Assembly (NCBI RefSeq): GCF_014197245.1
Contig: NZ_JACIFF010000008.1
Span: 186,001 to 250,000 of the forward strand
Origin: Neolewinella aquimaris
GTDB lineage: Bacteria; Bacteroidota; Bacteroidia; Chitinophagales; Saprospiraceae
DNA: 64,000 nucleotides
Reading direction: 5' to 3'
Shown here in pieces: positions 8,324 to 17,160 of the stretch. The position numbers and the translations under genes were made by a program. Numbering within the stretch: the first letter of the stretch is position 1; each line of letters opens with the position of its first letter. The notes below the pieces were generated by a model. The model saw only the letters and a list, made by a program, of their open reading frames with translations, was not told where the DNA came from and did not search any database.

Positions 8324-9010
8324 TTACGATTGTACGATGGCGAGACCTGAAGAAGTGCCGATGCGGTCGGCCCCCGCATCCAGGAGGGCGCGGGCTTCTT
8401 CGGAGGTTCGGATACCACCGCTGGCCTTGATTTTTATCTCGGGATGTAAGTTAGCTCGCAGGTAACGAACCTGCTCTACGGTAGCCCCCCCCTGGGTGCC
8501 CGAAGAAGTCTTGACAAAATCGGGGCGAACGGCATTACAAATTTCGACCAGCCGCTGCTGCTCCTCTTCGGTCAGCACCCCCATTTCCAGGATCAGCTTA
8601 CACACCTTCCCCTTCAGGCGGACGGTGGTGGCCATCTGTTCGATCTCGGTCTTGACGTAATTCCATTCTCCCGACTTCACGGCGGAGATGTTGATGACGA
8701 TGTCGAGTTCGTCGGCCCCCTCCTCGATGCAGCGACGCGCCTCGGCGACCTTGATCGGCGTTTCGGAATAGCCGTACGGGAACCCGATGACCGTAGCCAC
8801 TTTGACCGGCGTGTCCTGGAGCTCGATCTCGGCCCGGGAAACGAAGAAGGGGGGGATACACACGGCATAAAAGCCCTGTTCACTGGCCTCCCGGCAGAGC
8901 CGCTTGATGTCAGTAACAGTTGCCTGTGGACTGAGGAAAGTATGATCTATGATCTGATTCAAACCGGGGATATTCTGTGAAAAACGGGCTAGGCGTAAAA
9001 CGAACGCCAA
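8324..9010 (-). CDS. deoC: Deoxyribose-phosphate aldolase
   Basis: DERA-family TIM barrel of up to 228 aa that cleaves 2-deoxyribose 5-phosphate to glyceraldehyde 3-phosphate and acetaldehyde. The Schiff-base lysine motif FVKTSSGT and the second conserved lysine in KASGGIRT are both present, as is the N-terminal IDHTFLSPQAT signature. The start is uncertain. The longest frame begins with TTG at 9010, but a second TTG at 8962 would give (M)NQIIDHTF, closer to the usual family N-terminus. The sequence TATATTGG just upstream of 9010 resembles a Bacteroidota -7 element, which would favour the shorter start. It is the first gene of the deoC, SPOR, rodA operon. Confidence 0.88.
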   Translation of the reverse strand: MAFVLRLARFSQNIPGLNQIIDHTFLSPQATVTDIKRLCREASEQGFYAVCIPPFFVSRAEIELQDTPVKVATVIGFPYGYSETPIKVAEARRCIEEGADELDIVINISAVKSGEWNYVKTEIEQMATTVRLKGKVCKLILEMGVLTEEEQQRLVEICNAVRPDFVKTSSGTQGGATVEQVRYLRANLHPEIKIKASGGIRTSEEARALLDAGADRIGTSSGLAIVQS

Positions 9011-9069
9011 TATACGGCGATGTTATCACCGGGCGCGCAATACAAACCTGCGATCGCTCCCGAAGCGGG

Positions 9070-12000
9070 TTACTTACTGCCGTGGCAGTGCTTGAATTTC
9101 TTCCCGCTACCGCAGGGGCAGGGGTCGTTGCGCTTCACCTTGGCCGTCTCCCGCTGAAAGGTCTGCACCTTTTCGGGCTTGCTGACCGATTCGGCGGCCT
9201 GACGCGCGGCAGCGGCGGCGGGCTCCGGATCACTGCTGCGGTTGACCTGAGTCGGGGCCGTCACCACGCGACGGGGTGGGCGGGCCTCCTGAATGTCGGA
9301 AGGCTCGGCGATTTGCAGGTCGCCCTTGGCGAGGTAAGTGGTCGTCTTTTCGTTGATGCGGCTGATGAGTTCCTCGAAAAGATTGTAGGACTCCATCTTA
9401 TACACCACCAGCGGGTCCTTCTGCTCGAAGGAGGCCATATTGGTGGAGGTCTTCAGCTCGTCCATGCTCCGCAGGTGCTCCTTCCAGTTTTCGTCGAGGA
9501 TCGCCAGGGTGACGGCCTTCTCAATGTCCGACTTGATGCTCCGCCCGTTGGTCTCAATGGCCTTCTTGATGTCGGCCGTGATGTTGAGCGGATGGGTGCT
9601 GCCGTCGGTGAAGGGGACGATGATCCGGCGGTACCGGCCGGGCTGCTCCTCATCGACCCGGCGAATGAAGGGCATCACGCGGTCGATCAGTGTAAGCATC
9701 TTCTTTTCGTAGAAACTGCGGAATTCTTCAAGCAGCTGGTCGGCAAGGTCATTGACGTCCTTGTGGTCGAAGTCGGCTGCCTGAATGTCGGATTCGAAGC
9801 CGAGCAGGCGCTGGGTAGCGAGGCGGAAGGTATCGTAGGTACCATTCTGCTTGTGGGCGTAAACGATGTCGTCGATGAGCCCCTCGAAGGAGTTGTTCAG
9901 GTCCAGGTTCAGGCGTTGTCCGCTCAGTGCGTTGTCGCGCTTGCGGTAGATGGCCTCGCGCTGGATGTTCATCACGTCATCGTACTCGAGCAGTCGCTTG
10001 CGGATGCCAAAGTTGTTCTCCTCCACCTTTTTCTGGGCGTTCTCGATCGATTTGGTCACGATGCCCGCCTGAATCACGTCGCCTTCCTTGTGGCCGGCAC
10101 GGTCCATCCACTTGGCGATGCGGTCGCTCTGGAAGTACCGCATCAACTTGTCTTCGAGGCTCACGTAGAACATACTCGATCCGGGATCACCCTGGCGACC
10201 GGCACGACCGCGGAGCTGACGGTCGACCCGCCGGCTGTCGTGGCGCTCCGTACCGACGATGGCCAGTCCCCCGGCCTTCTTCACCTGGTCGTTGATCTTG
10301 ATGTCCGTACCCCGGCCGGCCATGTTGGTCGCGATGGTCACCTTGCCGGGGCGCCCGGCTTCGGCGACGATGTCGGCCTCCCGCTGGTGCTGCTTGGCGT
10401 TCAGTACGTTGTGGTCGATGCCGCGCAGTTGCAGCATCCGGCTCAGTTTCTCACTGATGTCGACGGCCGTGGTACCCACCAGTACGGGGCGGCCGGCGTT
10501 GCTCAGTTCGACGATGTCGTCGATGACGGCGTTGAATTTTTCGCGGTCCGTCTTGTAAATTTTATCGTTGCGGTCGTCGCGCACGATGGGCCGGTTGGTG
10601 GGGATGACCACTACGTCGAGTTTGTAGATCTCCCAGAATTCGCCGGCTTCGGTTTCGGCCGTACCCGTCATGCCCGCGAGTTTGTGGTACATGCGGAAGT
10701 AATTCTGCAGGGTCACCGTGGCGTAGGTCTGGGTGAGCTCGCCCACCTTCACGTTTTCCTTGGCTTCGAGCGCCTGGTGGAGCCCGTCGGAGTAGCGGCG
10801 GCCTTCCATCATACGACCGGTCTGCTCGTCCACGATCTTCACCTGTCCGTCCATCACAACGTACTCGCTGTCGCGTTCGAAGAGGGCGTAAGCCTTGAGC
10901 AACTGGGAGATGGCGTGCAGGCGCTTCGACTTGACCCCGAATTCCTGGGCCAGTTTATTCTTCTCCAGGGCTTTTTCCTCCTTCGTGAGGTTGTCCCGCT
11001 TCTCTACGTCGGCCATACTGGTGGCCAGGTCGTTGAGGATGAAAAACTGGGGATCGTCGTTGTACTTGCTCAGAAATTCAGTACCGAGGTCGGTCAGGTC
11101 TACCTGCCGGTTCTTCTCGTCGATGGTGAAGTACAGTTCGGAGTCTACCTCCGGCATGCGCTTGTTGTTCTCCGACATGTAGGTGTTCTCCGTCTTCTGC
11201 AGCAGCACCCGGACTCCTTCGGTGGAGAGAAACTTGATCAGTGGCCGGCTCTTGGGGAAGGCGCGGTAGGAGCGGAAGAGGGCCAGGCCGGCTTCTCCTT
11301 CCTCCGGACCGATGTATCCTTCCTTGAATAGCCGCTTGGCTTCGGTCAGGAATTTGTTGGCCACCCGCTGCTGCTGGGCGATCAGCTTTTCGATCGCGGG
11401 CTTGAGTTCGAGGTAGTCCTGGTCGTCGGCATTGTTGGTTACGGGGCCGGAAATGATGAGTGGCGTACGGGCATCGTCGACCAGTACCGAGTCGACCTCA
11501 TCGATCATGGCGAAGTGGTGGTGCTTCTGCACCTTATCGGCCGTGGCCCGCACCATATTGTCGCGCAGGTAATCGAAGCCGAATTCGTTGTTGGTGCCGT
11601 AAGTGATGTCGGCCGAGTAGGCCTTCACCCGTTCCGGGCTGTGGGGGCGGTAGCGGTCGATACAGTCGATGCTAAGTTTCAGGAACTGCATTACCGGCCC
11701 GATCCATTCCGCATCACGTTGGGCGAGGTAGTTGTTCACCGTGACGACGTGCACGCCGCGGCCGCTGAGTCCGTTGAGGTAGGCCGGCAGCGTAGCCACC
11801 AGGGTCTTACCCTCACCGGTTTGCATCTCGGCGATTTTGCCGTCGTGAAGCACCTGTCCGCCGATCAACTGCACGTCGTAATGCACCATCTGCCACTCGA
11901 TCTCCCCACCGGCGGCCAGCCACTTGTTGTTGTAGGTGGCCTGTCCGGATTCGTCGATGGTGACGTACTCCTTTTCGGCCGCCAGTTCGCGGTCGGCATC

Positions 12001-12390
12001 GGTAGCCGTCATGGTGAGGGGTCCGGCCGTGAAGCGACGGGCGGCTTCTTTGACGGTAGCGAAAGCGGCCGGCAGGATTTCCCTGAGCACCACTTCCAGT
12101 TCTTCGTTCCGCTGGTCACCCATGCGGTCGATCTCCTTGAATAGTTCGTCCTTTTTACGGAAGTCCGGTTCTGCCTCGGCTTCTACGCGCAGGCGTTCGA
12201 TCTCCTCGTCGATTCCGGAGAGGTATTCGGCAATACGGCTGCGAAACTCGTCGGTACGCTGCCGTAGTTCATCGTTGGAAAGCGAGGCCAGGCCCTTATA
12301 TACTTCGTTGATCTCATCTACGACCGGTTGGTAGGCGGCAACGTCACGGTCCTGTTTCGAACCGAATAATTTCTTTAGGGCCTTAAGCAT
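9070..12390 (-). CDS. secA: Preprotein translocase ATPase SecA
   Basis: Motor ATPase of the Sec pathway, 1106 aa, a usual length for Bacteroidota. The Walker A segment MQTGEGKTLVATLPAYL and the DEAD-type MIDEVDSVLVDDARTPLIISG are intact, as is the motif VI region SRRVDRQLRGRAGRQGDPG. A phylum-typical insertion lies around residues 330-460. The C-terminus ends with the zinc-binding SEC-C motif CPCGSGKKFKHCH that contacts SecB and the membrane. The gene is monocistronic here: deoC begins 59 bp further along and the upstream neighbour is 134 bp away. A large plus-strand frame opposite it (8977-11331) is a shadow. Confidence 0.98.
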   Translation of the reverse strand: MLKALKKLFGSKQDRDVAAYQPVVDEINEVYKGLASLSNDELRQRTDEFRSRIAEYLSGIDEEIERLRVEAEAEPDFRKKDELFKEIDRMGDQRNEELEVVLREILPAAFATVKEAARRFTAGPLTMTATDADRELAAEKEYVTIDESGQATYNNKWLAAGGEIEWQMVHYDVQLIGGQVLHDGKIAEMQTGEGKTLVATLPAYLNGLSGRGVHVVTVNNYLAQRDAEWIGPVMQFLKLSIDCIDRYRPHSPERVKAYSADITYGTNNEFGFDYLRDNMVRATADKVQKHHHFAMIDEVDSVLVDDARTPLIISGPVTNNADDQDYLELKPAIEKLIAQQQRVANKFLTEAKRLFKEGYIGPEEGEAGLALFRSYRAFPKSRPLIKFLSTEGVRVLLQKTENTYMSENNKRMPEVDSELYFTIDEKNRQVDLTDLGTEFLSKYNDDPQFFILNDLATSMADVEKRDNLTKEEKALEKNKLAQEFGVKSKRLHAISQLLKAYALFERDSEYVVMDGQVKIVDEQTGRMMEGRRYSDGLHQALEAKENVKVGELTQTYATVTLQNYFRMYHKLAGMTGTAETEAGEFWEIYKLDVVVIPTNRPIVRDDRNDKIYKTDREKFNAVIDDIVELSNAGRPVLVGTTAVDISEKLSRMLQLRGIDHNVLNAKQHQREADIVAEAGRPGKVTIATNMAGRGTDIKINDQVKKAGGLAIVGTERHDSRRVDRQLRGRAGRQGDPGSSMFYVSLEDKLMRYFQSDRIAKWMDRAGHKEGDVIQAGIVTKSIENAQKKVEENNFGIRKRLLEYDDVMNIQREAIYRKRDNALSGQRLNLDLNNSFEGLIDDIVYAHKQNGTYDTFRLATQRLLGFESDIQAADFDHKDVNDLADQLLEEFRSFYEKKMLTLIDRVMPFIRRVDEEQPGRYRRIIVPFTDGSTHPLNITADIKKAIETNGRSIKSDIEKAVTLAILDENWKEHLRSMDELKTSTNMASFEQKDPLVVYKMESYNLFEELISRINEKTTTYLAKGDLQIAEPSDIQEARPPRRVVTAPTQVNRSSDPEPAAAAARQAAESVSKPEKVQTFQRETAKVKRNDPCPCGSGKKFKHCHGSK

Positions 12391-12524
12391 AGCTGTATAT
12401 ATTTTTCAATTAAAGGAGGGCGGGCGCGCGGGTGCAAGGTATTTAGGCGAAATCCGAGCCAGTGGGCATAGACCGCCAATCTGTCACCGCCCTTAACAAC
12501 GGGCTGACACCCGGACCGGTTGAA

Positions 12525-13544
12525 TTACACCAGTCCGGCACGCGCCCGTTCGAGGAGTCGCTTCCGCTCATCCAAGGTAAGCGAAATCGGAAGTTGGGCG
12601 ATACCGATGATTCGCCGCATAATTTCCACGTAACAGAACTTGCGGGCCAGCTCCACGTCAAATTTCGCGGGCTTTTCGTAGTGGCTGTCGATCTGTAAAA
12701 TACGCTTCTCCGGTGCCCGGCTCAGGAGCAAATGGGCCATGAGCACCCCGATGTCGAATTCCGGTCGGCCGAGGTAGGCAAATTCCGTGTCGATCACGAA
12801 CACCGTATCGTCCACGGTGAGGAAACTGCCCGGGTAAAAGTCGCCGTGGATTAGACGATCGCCGGTGGCCAGGTACTCCTTGCCGAGTTCCGCGGTGACG
12901 TCCCGCAGCGCGTCGTCGTGTTGGAACGGCAGCGCCGCCGCCGCGAGCCCGGGGTAGATGGCATCTAGGGGGAAGCCATTGTCCGGCCGGAAGGGCAGAT
13001 CGAAAATATGGGCGTGGTTCAACCGCTTAAGGCCCTGGTTATTGGGAAAGTCGACTGGCCGCAGGTGGTGCAACTCGCTGGCAAACCGGAGGAGGGTCGA
13101 CAACTGCGTGCGGGTCAGCGAGGCATCGCTGGAGTACACGAACCGCATATCACTGGCCTGCCCGAGATCTTCCAGCAACAAGACGTAATTCTCCGGATCG
13201 GCACGCAGAAGTTCGGGCATGTGACTCGACAGGAAGCGGTCGTTGACGATCGCCTGGTGGAAATCCCGCTCGATCAGCACACGCTCTACCGGTGCGGCCA
13301 GTTCCGGAAACTTTGCGACCCACGGCCTGCTTTGCTTCAGAATAAACTTGCGCCGTGTGGTGGTCACCCGCAGGGCGACGTTCATATTGCTCTCCCCGGC
13401 CGGTTCTGCCGTGGTGACTTCCTCCCCCGGAATCAGGTAAGCCCGCTCGTTCAGGTAGTGGGTTACCTCCTCCACGTCGCCCGCAGTCAGGTAGTGGTGA
13501 CTTCCCGTCTCCTGAGTGAATCGCTGGGAGAGTTTATTCTTCAT
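12525..13544 (-). CDS. Aminoglycoside-phosphotransferase-fold kinase, methylthioribose-kinase-like
   Basis: Protein of 339 aa with the APH/choline-kinase fold. The Brenner-type catalytic motif is LIHGDFYPGS (H-G-D), followed by the metal-binding VIDTEFAYLGRPEFDIGVL. The N-terminal lobe has a KFILKQSRPW segment with the ATP-binding lysine. The order and spacing resemble methylthioribose kinase (MtnK), which phosphorylates 5-methylthioribose in methionine salvage, but no other mtn gene is nearby, so the substrate is left open. A candidate small RNA or attenuator with a strong terminator ends 82 bp upstream of the ATG and reads toward this gene. Confidence 0.65.
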   Translation of the reverse strand: MKNKLSQRFTQETGSHHYLTAGDVEEVTHYLNERAYLIPGEEVTTAEPAGESNMNVALRVTTTRRKFILKQSRPWVAKFPELAAPVERVLIERDFHQAIVNDRFLSSHMPELLRADPENYVLLLEDLGQASDMRFVYSSDASLTRTQLSTLLRFASELHHLRPVDFPNNQGLKRLNHAHIFDLPFRPDNGFPLDAIYPGLAAAALPFQHDDALRDVTAELGKEYLATGDRLIHGDFYPGSFLTVDDTVFVIDTEFAYLGRPEFDIGVLMAHLLLSRAPEKRILQIDSHYEKPAKFDVELARKFCYVEIMRRIIGIAQLPISLTLDERKRLLERARAGLV

Positions 13545-13626
13545 ACCGGAACCAGTTTGTTAACGTTCTGTGCCGCAATGATAACAAACTACTGTTCCCT
13601 GCCGCCGCACGGCCCCGACAGCACCT

Positions 13627-13659
13627 AAAAAAGAGCCTTGACAACAAGTGTCAAGACTC
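13627..13659 (-). terminator. Strong terminator on the minus strand
   Basis: Reading the minus strand, GAG-t-CTTGACA pairs with TGTCAAG-g-CTC around a 5-nt loop (13633-13659), directly followed by TTTTTT (13632-13627). This is a textbook intrinsic terminator. It ends the candidate small RNA and lies in front of, not behind, the kinase-like gene. Confidence 0.75.
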
Positions 13660-13760
13660 CCGAAACAGGTTGCAAAAAAGAAAGGAGGACCATCTGCCCT
13701 CCTCCCGTAAATACTCACTCAAAACATGTAAATTCTTGGACGGAAACCGCTTCTTTTCCT
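13627..13760 (-). ncRNA. Candidate small RNA or terminated leader upstream of the kinase-like gene
   Basis: A minus-strand transcription unit of about 134 nt with no ORF. It is bounded by a consensus-like promoter (TTG at 13795-13793, then TATTTTTG at 13772-13765) and by a strong terminator hairpin ending in a T-run (13659-13627). Inside it lies a second hairpin, AGGAGG/CCTCCT with a 9-nt loop (13683-13703). It could be a stand-alone small RNA or the attenuated leader of the kinase-like gene that starts at 13544. I do not recognise the RNA family. The exact 5' end is estimated from the promoter position. Confidence 0.45.
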
Positions 13761-13764
13761 GCTA

Positions 13765-13795
13765 CAAAAATAAGCAATTTCCGATAATTAGACAA
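13765..13795 (-). promoter_or_regulatory. Bacteroidota-type promoter for the candidate small RNA
   Basis: On the minus strand TTG at 13795-13793 is followed after 20 nt by TATTTTTG at 13772-13765, matching the TTG-N19/20-TAnnTTTG consensus at every fixed position. It reads toward the terminator at 13627. Confidence 0.5.
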
Positions 13796-13874
13796 GCAAA
13801 TAGATTCAATGTTTCCCATAAATTGGTGTTTGTAATCAATAGGGTTACATTCTGTGATGAACTGTCCGTTGCCT

Positions 13875-13882
13875 TACTTTTG
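13875..13882 (+). promoter_or_regulatory. TAnnTTTG -7 element just before the epimerase-like gene
   Basis: TACTTTTG matches the Bacteroidota -7 consensus and ends 6 bp before the ATG at 13889, implying an almost leaderless transcript. No convincing TTG is found about 20 nt upstream. Confidence 0.4.
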
Positions 13883-13888
13883 CGTTCC

Positions 13889-14713
13889 ATGACCAGTAAA
13901 AAATTAGCCGTTCTGGGTGCCGGATGGCTCGGATTACCCCTTGTTGGCTACCTCATCGATCAGGGCTATTCGCTCACTGCTAGTTACCGTCGCCGCGAGG
14001 TGCGCAATGCGCTAACCGCCGCCGGTGCCGACCCCTTTTTGCTTGACCTGCCCGTTGATCGCAGCGTCCTCGAGTCCTTCCTTCACCAAGTGGAAGTGCT
14101 CGTTGTTACCCTTCCCCCCCGCGGCAGAGCACTAGGGGAGGCCGCCCCCGCCAATTACCTATCTACTCTTGGCCCGCTCCGGGGCCTGCTTTCCGGCATT
14201 CACGTCATTTTTACCAGCAGTACGGGTGTTTACGGCGGGCAAGTTCAGGGTGAGGTTACCGAGGAGACCCGGCCCCTCCCCGATACGCATTCCGGTCGCG
14301 CGGTAATGGCGGCGGAAGAGTGGCTCGATGACCAGACCGACCGCCTCACGGTACTTCGGCTTGCCGGATTGTTTGGTCCCGATCGCGACCCAACCAACTT
14401 TTTTCGGAATGCGGAAGCGATTTCCCGGGCGGAAGCTCCGGTGAACCTCGTTCACCGGGATGACGTACTAACTGCGATCCGCCTGGTAATTTCTACCGGG
14501 GCTACCGGAATTTACAACCTCAGTGCCGTCACCCATCCGTCGAAGGGTGATTTTTATGGCTCGCTCCTGCGCGCCGCCGGCTGCTCCGCTAAAGCTTATT
14601 TGCCCGGCGGGGCGACCGATAAGCAAATAAATTCCGCAAAAATACGGGCCCTCGGGTGGGAACCCTGTTATGATGATCTTACCGTATATTCTAAGAGCAA
14701 CACTGCAGGATAG
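13889..14713 (+). CDS. NAD(P)-dependent epimerase/dehydratase-like (extended SDR, YeeZ-like)
   Basis: Protein of 274 aa from the ATG at 13889. The frame is open further upstream to 13670, but the earlier part has no family similarity and overlaps the candidate small RNA. The N-terminus KLAVLGAGWLGLPL is a dinucleotide-binding G-x-G-x-x-G fold, with the second strand ending in ASYRRR, which suggests NADP. FTSSTGVYGG is the SDR active-site strand with the Ser and the Tyr region. The family includes YeeZ-type proteins of unknown substrate. It has its own -7 element and is followed 45 bp later by the thioredoxin-like gene. Confidence 0.75.
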   Translation: MTSKKLAVLGAGWLGLPLVGYLIDQGYSLTASYRRREVRNALTAAGADPFLLDLPVDRSVLESFLHQVEVLVVTLPPRGRALGEAAPANYLSTLGPLRGLLSGIHVIFTSSTGVYGGQVQGEVTEETRPLPDTHSGRAVMAAEEWLDDQTDRLTVLRLAGLFGPDRDPTNFFRNAEAISRAEAPVNLVHRDDVLTAIRLVISTGATGIYNLSAVTHPSKGDFYGSLLRAAGCSAKAYLPGGATDKQINSAKIRALGWEPCYDDLTVYSKSNTAG

Positions 14714-14758
14714 CGGTCCGTTACCGTAGAGTTCCGCTAACGCCACAATTCAAACCAA

Positions 14759-15916
14759 GTGTCCAAGTCCCTACTCGCTCTACTTTTCCTTTCTTCCCTC
14801 GGCTTACTCGCCCAGCAGGAGGGCGGTGTCCGCTTCGAAGAAAAACCCTTCGACGAGTTGCTCGCCCAGGCCAGGCAGGAGGACAAGCTGATCTTCATCG
14901 ATGCATACGCTACCTGGTGCGGACCCTGCAAGATGATGACAGCCAAGGTGTTTCCGGATTCGGCCGTAGGAGCCGTATACAACGCGCGGTTCATCAACGC
15001 TAAGTTCGATATGGAGAAGGGCGAAGGCCCCGGGCTCGCCCGCCGGTATTCCGTTTCCGCCTACCCGACTTACCTCTTCGTGAACGGGGAGGGGGATCTC
15101 GTTCATAAGGGACTCGGATACATTCCCAAACCGGCCCTTCTGAACCTGGCGGACGTAGCCATCTCGGAGAATAGCCTGGGTGCCCTGGGCGATCGCTACG
15201 AAGCGGGCGACCGCGACCCGGCCTTCGTCAAGATGTATGCGGAGGTCCTGACCGCCAATTACGAAGAGGGGCGCGCCGACCGGGTAGTCAGTGGGTACCT
15301 CGACGGACAGCAAGACTGGTCAAGTCCCGAAAACCTGCACCTGATCCTGGCCAGTCCCGGCAATCTCGGCGACAAACGAATGAGCTACCTCATCGAGCAC
15401 GCCCGCGAGATCGAGAAAGTGCTCGGTGACGGCACCGCCATGGGAGTGATCCAACGGGCCCTGGTGAACGATTACCACCGCAGCAACCGCAAACGGAGTC
15501 TCGTAGCGCCGGCCGAAATCAAGGACCACTACATTCAGCACGCTCCGTTACTGAAAGACCAACTTCTGGCCCAGTATACCATGATGTACCACGAGCGGCT
15601 GAATGAAATGGAGGCGTACCTGCCGGCCGCAGTGGCGTACTACCGCGACTTTCCCTCCGACGATCCCGCCGAGCTGAACTCCCTGGCCTGGACGTTCTAC
15701 CAGAACGCCGACGATCCGGAGCACCTCGCTCAGGCCATTTCGTGGGCCGAACGCTCGGTGGAAATTCGACCGGATTATCCCAACCTCGATACGCTTGCTT
15801 GGCTCTACCAGAAGACGGGACAATTGGAAAAAGCAAAAGCAGCCGCCCGCCGGGCCATCGAATACGCCAAAGCCGATGACCTCGACTTCAGCGAAACCGA
15901 AAAAATTCTGAACTAG
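14759..15916 (+). CDS. Exported thioredoxin-fold protein with C-terminal TPR-like helices
   Basis: Protein of 385 aa starting with GTG at 14759 and a hydrophobic signal peptide (SLLALLFLSSLGLLAQ). A thioredoxin domain follows with the redox motif W-C-G-P-C at residues 53-57 and the cis-proline region VSAYPTYLFVN. The C-terminal half is helical; its last 90 residues (LNSLAWTFYQ, AISWAERSVEIRPDYPNLDT) look like TPR repeats. It is probably a periplasmic thiol-disulfide protein, perhaps a reductase; the partner is unknown. It lies 8 bp before the metalloprotease gene, so the two are probably cotranscribed. Confidence 0.75.
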   Translation: MSKSLLALLFLSSLGLLAQQEGGVRFEEKPFDELLAQARQEDKLIFIDAYATWCGPCKMMTAKVFPDSAVGAVYNARFINAKFDMEKGEGPGLARRYSVSAYPTYLFVNGEGDLVHKGLGYIPKPALLNLADVAISENSLGALGDRYEAGDRDPAFVKMYAEVLTANYEEGRADRVVSGYLDGQQDWSSPENLHLILASPGNLGDKRMSYLIEHAREIEKVLGDGTAMGVIQRALVNDYHRSNRKRSLVAPAEIKDHYIQHAPLLKDQLLAQYTMMYHERLNEMEAYLPAAVAYYRDFPSDDPAELNSLAWTFYQNADDPEHLAQAISWAERSVEIRPDYPNLDTLAWLYQKTGQLEKAKAAARRAIEYAKADDLDFSETEKILN

Positions 15917-15924
15917 ATTCCGCT

Positions 15925-17160
15925 ATGCGCAAAGCCTTACTCGCCACTCTGAGCCTGTTTTTCTGCCTCGCCCTCACCGCTCAGACCAAGAGCAAAGGAC
16001 ATACCATCACCTGCTGGACGGATGGCGCCACGGCTTCTCTACCCAAGTCGGCCCCCGTAGAGTTCGCCGCCGCCAACTTGAGTGTCCTGACGCCCTTCGA
16101 ACTGATTTTTACCGACAGCGTGCCCGAAGCCGCGGAAGCGAGCATCCGGTTCGCCGCCGACGTCTGGGGAAGCTACCTGCAATCCACGGTTCCCGTTCGC
16201 GTGAACGTAGACTGGCGGGACGAGGGCGATGAACGACTGCTGGCAAGCGCGGGCCCGAGCTTCCTGTTCCGCGATTTTGATGGTGCGCCTGAGCGAAACG
16301 TTTGGTATCCCGTAGCGCTGGCGGAAGCCATTTTTGGTCAGGAACTCAATGATTCGGACGCTCCCGATATCAACATCGTGGTCAATAGTACCGCTAACTG
16401 GAACTACGATACCGAAGGCACCGTACCCCGCAACCGCATCGACCTGGCTACGGTGATCCTGCACGAGCTCGGTCACGGACTCGGTTTTCTGAGTAGCATC
16501 GACAGCACCACCGACTCCACGGTAAGCATTGGATTCGATGACTACCTCATCATTTATGACCTGTTTCTGGAAACGCCGCCCGGGCAATCGCTTTCCGACA
16601 CCTCCTTATTCACTACTCCCTCAAAGGAATTGCTGGCCGCCGTCATCGAGCGGCTGGACTTTGCCGGTGATAACGCCGTCCGCGAAAACGGTGGCGAGTT
16701 GGTGCCCCTCTTCGCTCCCCAGACTTTCGACGTAGGCAGCAGCGTAAGCCATTTGGACGAACGAACCTACCGGACCGGTACCATCAATGCACTCATGACC
16801 CCCTCGGTTGCCAATGGGGAGGCCATACGGGATCCCGGACCGGTCACCCTCGGCATACTGGAGGATCTCGGCTGGCCCCTGCGCTACGATCTTACCTCCA
16901 CCAGACAGATGATCGCGGGACAACTTACCGTTTACCCCAATCCGGCCAATTACAGCTTTACGCTACCCCTGGAGGAAGTGCTTTCGCCAACGGTAGCCGT
17001 GCTCTACGCTGCTGATGGCCGCGAGGTCCGACGGGTCGATATTTCGCGGGAGCGCATTTCGGCCGAAGTGGACGTTACCGGGCTTACTCCGGGTCTGTAT
17101 ACCCTTTTCGTTCCCGATGGCGGCAGTCGGGCATTCAGCGGCCGGGTAATTGTGCGCTAG
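15925..17160 (+). CDS. Secreted zinc metalloprotease-like protein with T9SS sorting domain
   Basis: Protein of 411 aa with a signal peptide ([19 protein letters not shown]). The zinc-binding helix is [12 protein letters not shown], with His180, Glu181 and His184; the place where metzincins have the third ligand is Ser, so the third ligand must lie elsewhere. A downstream [12 protein letters not shown] and [14 protein letters not shown] are typical of the Bacteroidota HELGHGLGF family. The last 80 residues form a type IX secretion sorting domain beginning [15 protein letters not shown] and ending in GLYTLFV, so the protein is predicted to cross the outer membrane through T9SS. The stop overlaps the convergent rny gene by 4 bp. 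Confidence 0.8.
   Translation: MRKALLATLSLFFCLALTAQTKSKGHTITCWTDGATASLPKSAPVEFAAANLSVLTPFELIFTDSVPEAAEASIRFAADVWGSYLQSTVPVRVNVDWRDEGDERLLASAGPSFLFRDFDGAPERNVWYPVALAEAIFGQELNDSDAPDINIVVNSTANWNYDTEGTVPRNRIDLATVILHELGHGLGFLSSIDSTTDSTVSIGFDDYLIIYDLFLETPPGQSLSDTSLFTTPSKELLAAVIERLDFAGDNAVRENGGELVPLFAPQTFDVGSSVSHLDERTYRTGTINALMTPSVANGEAIRDPGPVTLGILEDLGWPLRYDLTSTRQMIAGQLTVYPNPANYSFTLPLEEVLSPTVAVLYAADGREVRRVDISRERISAEVDVTGLTPGLYTLFVPDGGSRAFSGRVIVR

Noticed and set aside
8977-11331. 784-aa plus-strand frame opposite secA
   Set aside because: It lies antisense to a complete, conserved SecA and has the composition of a GC-rich shadow frame with no domain.
13670-13888. N-terminal extension of the epimerase-like protein
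   Set aside because: The sequence has no similarity to the family and overlaps a better explained non-coding unit; the Rossmann fold starts right after 13889.
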